A DNA stretch of 64,000 nucleotides from an uncultured Propionibacteriaceae bacterium (GTDB lineage: Bacteria; Actinomycetota; Actinomycetes; Propionibacteriales; Propionibacteriaceae), in the NCBI GenBank assembly GCA_938046585.1, contig CALIWR010000009.1, forward strand, positions 60,837 through 124,836. The letters run 5' to 3'. Below, in pieces: positions 17,615 through 26,736 of this stretch; within the stretch, counting starts at the first letter, position 1, and each line of letters opens with the position of its first letter. The position numbers and the translations under genes were made by a program. The notes under the pieces are model-generated. The model had not been told where the DNA came from. It saw only the letters and a program-made list of their open reading frames with translations, and ran no database searches.

Positions 17615-20600
17615 TCAGAACTCGACGTTCTGGGAACGCTTGCGGATCATGGTGACCTCGTCGCGGTTATTCCCGGTCGGGCCGTAGTAGTTGAAGGCGA
17701 AGCAGAGCTGTCCGTACCCGCCGGCGATATGGGTCGGTTTGATCATGATCCGGGTCATCGAGTTGTGGATCCCACCGCGGCGGCCGTCGCGTTCGGTGAG
17801 CGGCACCGCGATCACCCGGTCCTGGGCGTGGTACATGTAAACCGTCCCCTCCGGCATCCGGTGCGAGACGATCGCCCGGCAGCTGACCACGCCATTGCGG
17901 TTGACCAGCTCCACCCAGTCGTTATCCCTGATCCCGACCTTGGCGGCGTCCTCCCGGCTGATCCAGATCTGCTGGCCGCCACGGGACAGGGTCTGCATAT
18001 ACCAGTTGTCCTGGTACTGGGAATGGATTGCCCACTTGAAGTGCGGGGTCAGGTAGCGCACCGAAACTCCCAGCTCATTCACCTGCCCGATCGGGGCCTC
18101 CCCGAAAAGCTGGGTCATGTTGAGCGGACCCCGATACGTGGGCAGCTGCTCACCCTGGGCCACCATCCAGTCGTGATCCAGGAAGAAATGCATCCGGCCG
18201 GTCAGGGTGTGCCACGGCTTGAGCCGTTCGGTGTTGATCGTGAACGGGGCATAGCGGCGTCCACCCGACTCCGAACCGGACCATTCCGGTGATGTGATCA
18301 CCGGCTGTGGCTGGGCGACAATGCTCTGGAAGGTGATGTGTTTCCCCTCATTCTCGGCGGCCAGGTCATGCAGCGGGACCCCGGTCCGCTTCTCCATGGT
18401 TTTGAACCCCTCTGTTGCCAGATACCCGTTGGTGGCGCCGGCCAGTGACATGATCGTCTCGGCCACATCGATGCCGTTCTCCAGCCGAGGCCGCCCCTTC
18501 GCCGGGCCCTCGCCGCGGGTGCCGTTCTTGCCTTTCAGGTACGCGATGGCGCTGGTCACATCGGTCATCAGGCCCTTCTGGGCGGTGCCTAACGTGTCCA
18601 GCAGCGGGCCGACCGCGCCGTACTTGGCGCCGATCGCGGTGTAATCCCGTTCGACCACCGTCAGCCGGGGCATGGTCACCGCCGGGATCGGGTCGATTTC
18701 GCCCTGGGCCCAGTACCGCGCGACCCCGTGAGGCATCGCCATCGCATCGGGCGAGTCGTGCATCAGCGGGGTTGCCATCACATCCCGGCGCACCCCGAGA
18801 TGGTCCTCGGCCAGCTCGGACAGCTTGTCCGCCAGCAGCTGGAAAGCCTCCCAGTCCGTCCGCGCCTCCCACGGCGGGTCGATCGCCGGCGTGAAGGGGT
18901 GGATGAACGGGTGCATGTCGGTGGTGTTGATGTCGTGCTTCTCGTACCAGGTGGCCGCCGGCAGCAGCACATCCGACATCAGCGTCGACGAGGTCATCCG
19001 GAAGTCCAGGGTGCACAAGATGTCGAGCTTGCCTTCGGGTGCCGGCTCGCGCCAGAGCAGGTCCTGGGGCCGCAGCTCGCCCTCGGCCTCGCGGGCGGTG
19101 ACCGCCGAATCCGTACCCAACAGGTGCTTCAGGAAGTACTCGTCACCCTTGGCGGTGTTGCCGATCAGATTCGAACGCCACAGCGTCAACGCCCGCGGGA
19201 AGTTCTCCGGGTTATCCGGATCCTCGACCGCGAACCGGAGCTGGCCCTGCCGAAGCTGGTCGACGATGTACGCCGGCGCCTCCTGCCCGGCCGCCGCCGC
19301 CTCGTCGGCCAGGGCCAGCGGGCTCCGGTCAAACTGCGGGAAGAACGGCATCCAGCCCATCTTGGCCGACTGCACGTACAGATCAGAGATCACCTTCCCG
19401 GCAAAGGCGTTGTTGCCGAGGTCCTTCGCCGACAAGGTGTCGGCGTCGAAAGTGTCGTAGCGGTACTGGTCGGTGTGGATGTACCAGTAACCGGTGTGGA
19501 TCATCTGCCGGGCCGGACGGTGCCAGTCCAGGGCGAAGGCCATGGTCGCCCAGCCGGTGATCGGGCGGGCCTTCTCTTGCCCGACGTAGTGGGCCCAGCC
19601 GCCGCCGTTGCGTCCCTCGCAGCCGCACAACTGGATCAGGGTCAGCATGGTCCGGTAGATGACATCCGCGTGGTACCAGTGGTTTGTCCCGGCGCCCATG
19701 ATGATCATCGAACGGCCTTCGGTGTCGACCGCGTTCTGGGCGAATTCCCGCGCCACCCGGATCACCTGGGCGGCCGGTACGTTGGTGATGGCCTCCTGCC
19801 AGGCCGGGGTGTATTGGCCCTGTTCGTCGTCGTAGCCGGCGGGCCAGCTGCCCGGCAGGCCCGGCCGACCCACCCCGTACTGGGCCAGCAGCAGGTCGAA
19901 GACCGTGGTCACTACCCGGTCCCCGACCCGGCGGGTAGGTACCCCGCGACGCAGCCCGAACGGCTCCTCGGTCTCGTTAGCGAAGCAGGGCAATTCCACC
20001 TCGACCGGCTCCCAGCCGGGGGTGTCCATCAGGGTCAGGACCGGCTCAAGGTCACCCAACCGCAGGTTCCAGCGGCCCAGGTCGGCATCCCCGAAACGAT
20101 GCCCCAGGGTGCCGTTCGGGCTGGCCACCTGGTCGCTCACCTGGTCCCACAGGACCGGCTTGAACATCGCATGAGCCTGGTCGGCGATCGGGCCGTCAAG
20201 GTCACCGGCGACCAGGTTCTTGCCCATCCGGTACGAGCCGTCAGCCTGCGGCTGCAGGGTCACCAGGAACGGGGAATCGTTGTACGTGCGGTTGTACTCC
20301 TCGAAGAACGGCACCCGCCGATCGACGAAAAACTCCCGCAGCACGACATGGCCCATCGCCATCCCCAGCGCGGCGTCCGTGCCGGGCGCGACCGGGACCC
20401 ATTCGTCGGCGAATTTGGTGGCCTCAGAGTAGTCCGGTGACATCACGACAACCTTCTGGCCGCGGTAGCGGGCCTCGGTCATCCAATGCGCGTCCGGGGT
20501 CCGGGTCAGCGGCACATTCGAACCCCACATGATCAGGTAGCCGGCATCCCACCAGTCACCCGACTCCCGGACATCGGTCTGGTCGCCGTACACCTGTGGC

Positions 20601-21310
20601 GAGGCGGGCGGCAGATCGGCGTACCAGTCGTAGAACGACAGCATGCAGCCGCCGATCAAGCTGTGGTAGCGGGCGCCAGCGGCATGGGAGACCATCGACA
20701 TCGCCGGGATCGGGGAGAAACCAGCGATCCGGTCCGGGCCGTACCGTTTGATGATGTACGTATGGGCGGCGGCGACTAGCTCTATCGCCTCATCCCAGCT
20801 GGCCCGGACGAAACCGCCCTTGCCGCGGGCCTGCTTGTAGGTGCGGGACTTCTCTTCGTCCTGCACGATCGAGGCCCAGGCCAGGACCGGGTCGCCATGG
20901 CTGCGTTTGGCCTCGCGGAACATGTCGAGCAGCACGCCCCGGATGTACGGGTGGCGGATCCGGGTCGGGGAGTAGGTGTACCAGGAGAACGAGGCGCCGC
21001 GGGGGCAGCCGCGCGGCTCGTACTCGGGCCGGTCCGCACCCACCGACGGGTAGTCGGTCTGCTGCGCCTCCCAGGTGATGATGCCGTCCTTGACGTACAC
21101 CTTCCACGAGCACGAGCCGGTGCAGTTCACGCCGTGCGTCGAGCGGACCACCTTGTCGTACGCCCACCGGTCGCGGTAGAAGGAGTCGCTGATGCCGCCT
21201 TGCTTGGTGATCGAGCGGTGGTCGGGTGAGACAGTTCCCTTGCTGAAGAACCGGCCGGTGTTCACCAGCAGGTCGGTCAGCGGGTTGTCGATACCCGGGG
21301 TGTCGCTCAT
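17615..21310 (-). CDS. narG: Respiratory nitrate reductase alpha subunit (Mo-bisMGD)
   Basis: 1231 residues, normal for membrane-bound NarG. The N-terminal FS0 cluster motif is HGVNCTGSCSWKVY. The molybdenum ligand Asp lies in DWYADLPPASPQVYGDQTD. No twin-arginine signal is seen, so the enzyme faces the cytoplasm as in NarGHI of E. coli. It reduces nitrate to nitrite with menaquinol electrons. Its start overlaps the stop of the regulator gene, so the regulator is the first gene of the nar operon. Confidence 0.97.
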   Translation of the reverse strand: MSDTPGIDNPLTDLLVNTGRFFSKGTVSPDHRSITKQGGISDSFYRDRWAYDKVVRSTHGVNCTGSCSWKVYVKDGIITWEAQQTDYPSVGADRPEYEPRGCPRGASFSWYTYSPTRIRHPYIRGVLLDMFREAKRSHGDPVLAWASIVQDEEKSRTYKQARGKGGFVRASWDEAIELVAAAHTYIIKRYGPDRIAGFSPIPAMSMVSHAAGARYHSLIGGCMLSFYDWYADLPPASPQVYGDQTDVRESGDWWDAGYLIMWGSNVPLTRTPDAHWMTEARYRGQKVVVMSPDYSEATKFADEWVPVAPGTDAALGMAMGHVVLREFFVDRRVPFFEEYNRTYNDSPFLVTLQPQADGSYRMGKNLVAGDLDGPIADQAHAMFKPVLWDQVSDQVASPNGTLGHRFGDADLGRWNLRLGDLEPVLTLMDTPGWEPVEVELPCFANETEEPFGLRRGVPTRRVGDRVVTTVFDLLLAQYGVGRPGLPGSWPAGYDDEQGQYTPAWQEAITNVPAAQVIRVAREFAQNAVDTEGRSMIIMGAGTNHWYHADVIYRTMLTLIQLCGCEGRNGGGWAHYVGQEKARPITGWATMAFALDWHRPARQMIHTGYWYIHTDQYRYDTFDADTLSAKDLGNNAFAGKVISDLYVQSAKMGWMPFFPQFDRSPLALADEAAAAGQEAPAYIVDQLRQGQLRFAVEDPDNPENFPRALTLWRSNLIGNTAKGDEYFLKHLLGTDSAVTAREAEGELRPQDLLWREPAPEGKLDILCTLDFRMTSSTLMSDVLLPAATWYEKHDINTTDMHPFIHPFTPAIDPPWEARTDWEAFQLLADKLSELAEDHLGVRRDVMATPLMHDSPDAMAMPHGVARYWAQGEIDPIPAVTMPRLTVVERDYTAIGAKYGAVGPLLDTLGTAQKGLMTDVTSAIAYLKGKNGTRGEGPAKGRPRLENGIDVAETIMSLAGATNGYLATEGFKTMEKRTGVPLHDLAAENEGKHITFQSIVAQPQPVITSPEWSGSESGGRRYAPFTINTERLKPWHTLTGRMHFFLDHDWMVAQGEQLPTYRGPLNMTQLFGEAPIGQVNELGVSVRYLTPHFKWAIHSQYQDNWYMQTLSRGGQQIWISREDAAKVGIRDNDWVELVNRNGVVSCRAIVSHRMPEGTVYMYHAQDRVIAVPLTERDGRRGGIHNSMTRIMIKPTHIAGGYGQLCFAFNYYGPTGNNRDEVTMIRKRSQNVEF

Positions 21311-22068
21311 GCGCTGTCTCCTTCGTCGGCTGGGGCGCGTTCAGTGGGGACCAGGGTCAGGGGGGTGGCGCGGCGGAGCTGGCCATGGCAGATGGAGTCC
21401 TGCACGAACGGGTCCAAGGTGACCTCGGTGCCGGGCTGGCCGGCGGCGGCGGTGGCGCCGCGGATCAGCCCCCGGTGCAGGGCACAGACCACGTCCGGTC
21501 GGGCGGCGGCCAAATCCCGGAACGGGCAGTGGTAGAGGGTGATGCCGACTTCGTCGCCGCTGCCATGCAGGTCGAGGCTGACCTCGTAGCCCCACTGGTT
21601 CATGACGTCGAGGACCGCGCCCACCGCAGCCAGCCAGGCAGCCGACGTGGAGCCGGTGTCGACCGGGTAGATCCCGGACTGCTCCTGGGCCCAGGCGAAC
21701 CCGGCCTCCTCCGGGCAGACCGGGGCATCGCCGGTGAAGGCCTGCGCCAGCAGCTCGGCGAGCATCTTGTAGTACCGCTCGGGCTGGGGGGTGGTCTGGG
21801 CCGCGGCGTAGAACTTGCGGGGCCGGCCGACCCCCTCGACATGGTCCGAGACCGTCACCCAGCCGGCCCCGACCAGCTGATTGAGGTGGAACCGGACAGT
21901 GGTCACGTGCAGCCCGACCCGGGCCGCTAAGTCAGCCACCGACAGTCCGTACGGACGCTGGGTGGGGGGCACCTGGGCCAGCTCGTCGAGGATCCGGCGA
22001 CGTACGGGTGACTCCAGCAGTCCCTGGGGATCGGGAGCGGTGGCGGCCATGGAAGCAGTCCCTGTCAT
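21307..22068 (-). CDS. Winged-helix regulator with Cys cluster, first gene of the nar operon
   Basis: 253 residues from the ATG at 22068, chosen because AAGGAAG lies about 10 bases upstream; longer starts exist. An ArsR/SufR-like winged helix (residues 15-75: ARVGLHVTTVRFHLNQLVGAGW) is followed by a domain with a C-x13-C pair in YHCPFRDLAAARPDVVCALHRG and a later Cys in DSICHGQL. Such Cys sets often bind an Fe-S cluster. ArnR of Corynebacterium glutamicum, an Fe-S NO-sensitive repressor of narKGHJI, is a functional parallel, but no direct relation is claimed. Confidence 0.78.
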   Translation of the reverse strand: MTGTASMAATAPDPQGLLESPVRRRILDELAQVPPTQRPYGLSVADLAARVGLHVTTVRFHLNQLVGAGWVTVSDHVEGVGRPRKFYAAAQTTPQPERYYKMLAELLAQAFTGDAPVCPEEAGFAWAQEQSGIYPVDTGSTSAAWLAAVGAVLDVMNQWGYEVSLDLHGSGDEVGITLYHCPFRDLAAARPDVVCALHRGLIRGATAAAGQPGTEVTLDPFVQDSICHGQLRRATPLTLVPTERAPADEGDSA

Positions 22069-22087
22069 CTGGTGAACTCTTCCTTTT

Positions 22088-22119
22088 ATTCCAGCAGCAG
22101 CGTCCGTTTCTGTCAACGG
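22088..22119 (-). promoter_or_regulatory. Promoter of regulator-narGHJI operon with inverted repeat
   Basis: On the minus strand TTGACA (22116-22111) is followed after 17 bases by TGGAAT (22093-22088), a good -35/-10 pair ending about 20 bases before the regulator ATG. An inverted repeat CCGTT-N6-AACGG (22104-22119) covers the -35 box and is a candidate operator, perhaps for autoregulation. Confidence 0.55.
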
Positions 22120-22307
22120 AAGACTCATGTTCCACAGCGGTGGTCCGGGCTCCGAGACGGGCCATTCCCAGCCGCCAAAGGGCTCTGACCAGGGATCATG
22201 CGGTCTCAGGCACCGGGGTGCGCCTCAGGGATGCGGGTGGCCTCTGCCGATGATGATCCTCACAATGGCGGTTTTACACCATGCTCGAGTCATGTTAACT
22301 TCCCGTC

Positions 22308-23669
22308 GTGCCACGAGAGCCGAAGGGGTCGGGCTGGGTCCTGACGATGTCCACCGTCGGGTTCACCCTGATGTTCGCGGTCTGGCTGATGTTCGGCATC
22401 CTCGGAGTCCCGATCAGCAAGGAACTGGGCCTGTCGAAGGAACAGTTCAGCTGGGTGCTGGCTGCGGCCACCCTGAACGGCTCGATGTGGCGGCTGCCGG
22501 CCGGGATCATCACCGACCGGGTTGGCGGGCGCAAGGTGATGGCCTTCATGCTGTTCGCCTCGGCGATCCCGACCTATCTGGTCTCCCGGGTCGACAACGG
22601 CACCCTGTTGCTGGCGCTGGCCTTCCTGGTCGGCTTCGCCGGCAACTCCTTCAGCGTCGGTGTCGCCTGGAACGCCGCCTGGTTCACCCGTCACCGGCAA
22701 GGCTTCGCGCTCGGCGTTTTCGGCGCCGGCAACGTGGGCGCCTCGGTTACTAAGCTGATCGGCCCCGGGATCATCACCGCCACCGCCGGCACCTCGTACG
22801 CGTTGGGCGTGGTCGGCGGGTGGCGTCTGATCCCGGTGGTTTACGCGGTGCTGTTGGTGCTGATCGGGGTCTTGACCCTGCTCATTACTCCCGCCCAGGA
22901 CCGGGCACCCGGCTCAGCGAAGCAGCTGTCACAGATGCTGGCGCCGCTGCGGCACCTGCGGGTCTGGCGGTTCTCCCTGTACTACGTGGCGGTCTTCGGG
23001 GCGTACGTGGCGCTGTCCGGCTGGCTGCCGACGTACCTGATCGAGAACTTCCACGTTTCGCTGCCGACCGCCGGGCTGCTGACCTCGTTGTTCATCTTCC
23101 CGGCCTCGCTGCTGCGGCCCCTGGGCGGGTGGATCTGCGACCGCTGGGGTGCGCGCCGGGCGATGTACGCGACCTTTGCGGTGATGCTGGTGACGTCTGG
23201 GATCTTGATGATGCCGAACGGGCATATCGTGATCGCCCATCCCGACGGCTCCTACAGCGAACACCTGGGGTACGCGATCTCGCTGGTGCCGTTCATGATC
23301 CTAGTCTTCCTGCTGGGCTGTGCGATGGGTATCGGGAAGGCCGCCGTGTACAAACACATCCCGGAGTATTTCCCCGACAATGTTGGTTCGGTCGGCGGGC
23401 TGGTCGGGATGCTGGGCGGCCTGGGTGGTTTCCTTTTGCCGCCGCTGTTCGCCTATGGTCAGTCCTGGAGTGGATTCCCGTCGGCTACCTTCCTGGTGCT
23501 ATTCCTGCTGGTTGTGATCTGTACGGTGTGGATGCACTGGACCGTCTACCGGATGTTGCACAGCCGCAGTCCGCAGCTGGCCGACGATCTGGAGGATCCC
23601 GGCCCCAACGCCGTCGCGTCGAGCCAGGACGGCCTCGACATTCCCGCCACCGTAGCTGAGGAGCGCTGA
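22308..23669 (+). CDS. narK: Nitrate/nitrite transporter (MFS, NarK family)
   Basis: 453 residues and 12 predicted membrane segments. The major facilitator motif RLPAGIITDRVGGRKVM lies between helices 2 and 3, and the nitrate signature is GAGNVGASVTKLIGPG. GTG 22308 has no obvious ribosome site; ATG 22347 (MSTVGF) is a possible shorter start. It is divergent from the nar operon and one base overlaps the second narK, so the two are cotranscribed. Nitrate uptake or nitrite exchange is expected. Confidence 0.92.
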   Translation: MPREPKGSGWVLTMSTVGFTLMFAVWLMFGILGVPISKELGLSKEQFSWVLAAATLNGSMWRLPAGIITDRVGGRKVMAFMLFASAIPTYLVSRVDNGTLLLALAFLVGFAGNSFSVGVAWNAAWFTRHRQGFALGVFGAGNVGASVTKLIGPGIITATAGTSYALGVVGGWRLIPVVYAVLLVLIGVLTLLITPAQDRAPGSAKQLSQMLAPLRHLRVWRFSLYYVAVFGAYVALSGWLPTYLIENFHVSLPTAGLLTSLFIFPASLLRPLGGWICDRWGARRAMYATFAVMLVTSGILMMPNGHIVIAHPDGSYSEHLGYAISLVPFMILVFLLGCAMGIGKAAVYKHIPEYFPDNVGSVGGLVGMLGGLGGFLLPPLFAYGQSWSGFPSATFLVLFLLVVICTVWMHWTVYRMLHSRSPQLADDLEDPGPNAVASSQDGLDIPATVAEER

Positions 23670-25057
23670 TGAAGACACAGACCCGGACCGGTGAATGGCT
23701 CACCTCCTGGGACCCGGAGAATGAGCAGACCTGGGACCGGTCCTTGGCCTGGCGGACGCTGTGGATCACCACTTTCTCCCTGACCATGTGCTTTGCGGCC
23801 TGGTTCTTGCCCAGCGCTCTGATCCCGAAGCTGAACGCGCTGGGCTACCAGTGGACGCCGAGCCAGCTGTATTGGATGGCTGCGATGCCGGGGCTGTCGG
23901 CGGGGCTGCTGCGGATCGTGTGGACGGTGCTGCCGCCTATGATCGGCACCCGCAAGATGGTCGCCCTCACCTCGATCCTGCTGATTGCCCCGGTGCTGGG
24001 CTGGGGGGTCCGGGTGCAGGCCCCGACCGCGCCGTACTGGGAGCTGATGACGCTGGCTTTCCTGGCCGGTATCGGCGGCGGCGCTTTCTCCGGGTTCATG
24101 CCGTCTACCTCGTATTTTTTCCCGCGGCGGCTGTCGGGGACAGCGCTCGGGATCCAGGCCGGGATCGGTAATTTCGGGGTCTCCCTGGTGCAACTGCTGA
24201 CCCCGTGGCTGGTCGGTTTTTCGATGGTCGGCTTCCTGGGCGGCTCGCAGAACCTGCGGGTGGTGGGCGGACCCAGCCAGGAGGTTTGGTACCAGAACGC
24301 GGCCTTTGTCTGGATTCCGCTGTGCCTGGTTATCGCCGTGGTGGCCTGGCTGATGCTGAAGTCGGTCCCGGTCAAGGCCAACCTGCGTCAGCAGTTCGAC
24401 ATTTTCGGCAACCAGGACACCTGGTGGATGACCCTGCTGTACATCATGACCTTCGGTACCTTTTCGGGTCTGTCGGCCCAGTTCGGACTGCTGATGACCC
24501 AGCTGTACGGGACCGGCAACCCGGCGATCGTTTCCGGCTCGGGTGCGGCAGCCCAGGTGCTGGTGGCGGGATACCAGCTGCCGGACCCGGCCGGGTACGT
24601 CTTCCTCGGGCCGCTGGTGGGCGCCGGCGCCCGAGTGTTGTTCTCACCCCTGACCGACCGGATGGGCGGCGGGATCTGGACCCTGATCTCCGGGATTGGC
24701 CTGATCGGCTCGATCGCGTTCACGATTACCGGGTTGAATCCCGACCCGACTTCGGCGGCCACCCTGAACGCCGGCTTCTCCCGGTTCCTGTGGGGGATGC
24801 TGCTGATTTTCCTATTCTCCGGGATCGGTAACGCCTCCACCTTTAAGCAGATGCCGATGATTTTCGAGCGGCGCCAGGCCGGCGGGGTGATCGGCTGGAC
24901 TGCGGCGATTGCGGCTTTTGGCCCGTTCCTGTTCGGGGTTGGGCTGAATTTCCTGGGGGCGGTGCCGTTCTATGTGGTCGGTGTGGTCTGGGCGGTCGGC
25001 TGCGTAGTGATCACCTGGTGGCGCTACGCCCGCAAAGGGGCCCCGAAACCCAGCTGA
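23669..25057 (+). CDS. narK: Nitrate/nitrite transporter (MFS, NarK family), second copy
   Basis: 462 residues, 12 membrane segments, with the nitrate signature GIQAGIGNFGVSLVQLLTPW. It is only distantly related to the preceding gene. Paired NarK1/NarK2-type porters (proton symporter and nitrate/nitrite antiporter) are known next to narGHJI, fused in Paracoccus; here they stay separate. Which type each copy is cannot be decided by eye. A hairpin terminator follows 22 bases after the stop. Confidence 0.92.
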   Translation: MKTQTRTGEWLTSWDPENEQTWDRSLAWRTLWITTFSLTMCFAAWFLPSALIPKLNALGYQWTPSQLYWMAAMPGLSAGLLRIVWTVLPPMIGTRKMVALTSILLIAPVLGWGVRVQAPTAPYWELMTLAFLAGIGGGAFSGFMPSTSYFFPRRLSGTALGIQAGIGNFGVSLVQLLTPWLVGFSMVGFLGGSQNLRVVGGPSQEVWYQNAAFVWIPLCLVIAVVAWLMLKSVPVKANLRQQFDIFGNQDTWWMTLLYIMTFGTFSGLSAQFGLLMTQLYGTGNPAIVSGSGAAAQVLVAGYQLPDPAGYVFLGPLVGAGARVLFSPLTDRMGGGIWTLISGIGLIGSIAFTITGLNPDPTSAATLNAGFSRFLWGMLLIFLFSGIGNASTFKQMPMIFERRQAGGVIGWTAAIAAFGPFLFGVGLNFLGAVPFYVVGVVWAVGCVVITWWRYARKGAPKPS

Positions 25058-25076
25058 GATCCGACAGAACACGGCC

Positions 25077-25126
25077 GAAACCCCTCGCCCCACGAGGGGT
25101 ACAGGGGCTAATACCGCTACCGTGTT
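25077..25126 (+). repeat. Left copy of imperfect direct repeat edging the accessory island
   Basis: Hairpin followed by a region ending GCTACCGTG. The same order (AAACCCCTC, loop, AGGGGT, ... GCTACCGTG) appears at about 33166-33212 in the same orientation, just before the GH13 gene. The two copies bracket all of the immunity array, cassette C and the GH32 gene. Confidence 0.5.
25080..25100 (+). terminator. Hairpin terminator after narK pair
   Basis: Arms ACCCCTCG and CGAGGGGT with a 5-base loop, perfect 8-bp stem, 22 bases after the narK stop. There is no U-tract, so termination strength is uncertain. The hairpin is part of a longer sequence resembled at 33166-33211. Confidence 0.6.
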
Positions 25127-25147
25127 CTACTCGGCCCGGCTGTGGCC

Positions 25148-25212
25148 CCGGGCCTTGCGTGAGCATCTGGTCGCTCTCCAGTACGGCCGGGCTGCCGACT
25201 CGTACGGCTGGG
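25148..25212 (+). pseudogene. Remnant of the 3' end of ilvE
   Basis: About 65 bases closely match ilvE near 11128-11192: CCTTGCGTGAGCA, then GTACGGCCGGGC, then TACGGCTGG. No functional reading frame is kept. The remnant stands between the narK terminator and the immunity array, and shows that part of the ilvE-FUSC neighbourhood was once copied here. Confidence 0.75.
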
Positions 25213-25240
25213 TTGAGCGGTCAGCGGCCTACGTCGCAGC

Positions 25241-25726
25241 TCAGGCCGGTACGGTAGTGGCGTCGGCTGAGAAGTCGCCGGTTGCGCGGGCGTTCTCGAG
25301 CCATTTCTCGAAGATCGGGGTTGGGGCCATCGTCTTTTCGTCGAGTTTGTTGTAGGAGAAGGAGGCGTCCATGGCGGATTTTCGTACGTCGTAGTGCACG
25401 ACGATCCGCGACGGGTGTTCCTCACCTGCCTCCCGATAGGCATAGAACAGATCATCGCCAGTCGCCGCAAGGCCTCTTCCCAGAGTTAGCTGCCATTCTT
25501 CGGTGGTGCTGCCTACGGGTTCTTTCAGGATGGAGTCGAGGTAGTATTCTCGGACCGCTGGGTGTCCTTCAGTCTGGTAGATGACGAGGGTCGTGAGGAA
25601 TCCTCCTACGTAGGAGGTGTAGATCCAGATGTCGGTGACTTCGGGTCGTCCGTCCATGGCATCGACTGCCAGCTGTAGTTGTGCGGTCGAGGTCTTTTGG
25701 AACTGTTCTTGGATGGCGGGGTTCAT
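25241..25726 (-). CDS. Immunity protein, YezG/DUF600-like, array copy 8 (distal)
   Basis: 161 residues. Constant ends (MNPAIQEQFQKTSTAQLQLA and GDFSADATTVPA; only this copy has Val at 159). Segment 1 (36-66) is type A (YTSYVGGFLTTLVIYQTEG), segment 2 (76-100) is type a2 (LTLGRGLAATG), segment 3 (132-137) is TMAPTP. Last gene of the operon; ribosome site CCCAGGAAC before the ATG. Confidence 0.75.
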   Translation of the reverse strand: MNPAIQEQFQKTSTAQLQLAVDAMDGRPEVTDIWIYTSYVGGFLTTLVIYQTEGHPAVREYYLDSILKEPVGSTTEEWQLTLGRGLAATGDDLFYAYREAGEEHPSRIVVHYDVRKSAMDASFSYNKLDEKTMAPTPIFEKWLENARATGDFSADATTVPA

Positions 25727-25739
25727 GGTGTTCCTGGGT

Positions 25740-26225
25740 TTAGGCGGGTATGGTGGTGGCGTCGGCTGAGAAGTCGCCGGTTGCGCGGGCGTTCTCGAGC
25801 CATTTCTCGAAGATCGGGACTGGGTCCAGTCTCTTTTCGTCGAGTTTGTTGTAGGAGAAGGAGGCGTCCATGACGGATTTTCTTACGTCGTAGTGCACGA
25901 CGATCCGCGACGGGTGCTCCTCACCTGCCTCCCGATAGGCATAGAAGAGCTTCATGGCTTCAGCTGAGATTCCGTCGCCCAGAGTCGCCTGCCATTCCTC
26001 TGTGGTGCTTCCGACGGGCTCCTTCAGCGCCGTGTCGAGGTAAAACTCCTGCACTGGTTCATGTCCTTCCACGCCGTAGGACACGAAAGCTGTCACGAAT
26101 CCGCCTACGTAGGAGGTGTAGATCCAGATGTCGGTGACTTCGGGTCGTCCGTCCATGGCGTCGACTGCGAGCTGTAGTTGCGCGGTTGAGGTTTTTTGGA
26201 ATTGTTCTTGGATGGCGGGGTTCAT
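25740..26225 (-). CDS. Immunity protein, YezG/DUF600-like, array copy 7
   Basis: 161 residues. Segment 1 is type C (YTSYVGGFVTAFVSYGVEG, PVQEFYLDTAL), segment 2 is type c (ATLGDGISAEAMKLF), segment 3 is RLDPVP. It shares segments 1 and 2 exactly with copy 3 but not segment 3. A private change Ala118 to Val (RKSVMDASF) marks this copy. Ribosome site CCCAGGACACC, 13-base gap to the next copy. Confidence 0.75.
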   Translation of the reverse strand: MNPAIQEQFQKTSTAQLQLAVDAMDGRPEVTDIWIYTSYVGGFVTAFVSYGVEGHEPVQEFYLDTALKEPVGSTTEEWQATLGDGISAEAMKLFYAYREAGEEHPSRIVVHYDVRKSVMDASFSYNKLDEKRLDPVPIFEKWLENARATGDFSADATTIPA

Positions 26226-26237
26226 GGTGTCCTGGGT

Positions 26238-26723
26238 TTAGGCGGGTATGGTGGTGGCGTCGGCTGAGAAGTCGCCGGTTGCTCGGGCGTTCTCGAGCCA
26301 TTTCTCGAAGATCGGGATTGGGGCCATCGTCTTCTCATCGAGTTTGTTATAGGAGAAGGAGGCATCCATGGCGGATTTTCGTACGTCGTAGTGCACGACG
26401 ATCCGCGACGGATGTTCCTCGCCTGCCTCCCGATAGGCATAGAACAGATCATCGCCAGCTTCTGCGACGCCGTCTCCCAGGATTTCCTGCCATTCTTCGG
26501 TGGTGCTGCCTACGGGTTCTTTGAGTATGGAGTCGAGGTAGTATTCTCGGACCGCTGGGTGTCCTTCAGTCTGGTAGATGACGAGGGTCGTGAGGAATCC
26601 TCCTACATAGGAGGTGTAGATCCAGATATCGGTGACTTCGGGTCGTCCGTCCATGGCGTCAACCGCGAACTGTAGTTGCGCGGTTGAGGTTTTTTGGAAC
26701 TGTTCTTGGATGGCGGGGTTCAT
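26238..26723 (-). CDS. Immunity protein, YezG/DUF600-like, array copy 6
   Basis: 161 residues. Segments A and a1 (EILGDGVAEAG), as in copy 1; segment 3 is TMAPIP, unlike copy 1 (TMDPIP). Phe19 and Gln10 in the N-terminal part. Start at ATG 26723, the conserved MNPAI; an upstream in-frame Met lies within copy 5 and is not used. Confidence 0.75.
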   Translation of the reverse strand: MNPAIQEQFQKTSTAQLQFAVDAMDGRPEVTDIWIYTSYVGGFLTTLVIYQTEGHPAVREYYLDSILKEPVGSTTEEWQEILGDGVAEAGDDLFYAYREAGEEHPSRIVVHYDVRKSAMDASFSYNKLDEKTMAPIPIFEKWLENARATGDFSADATTIPA

Positions 26724-26736
26724 GGTGTTCCTGGGT

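Noticed and set aside
18728..20440. Long plus-strand frame antisense to narG
   Set aside because: High-GC shadow of narG with no recognisable domain; narG has full family conservation.
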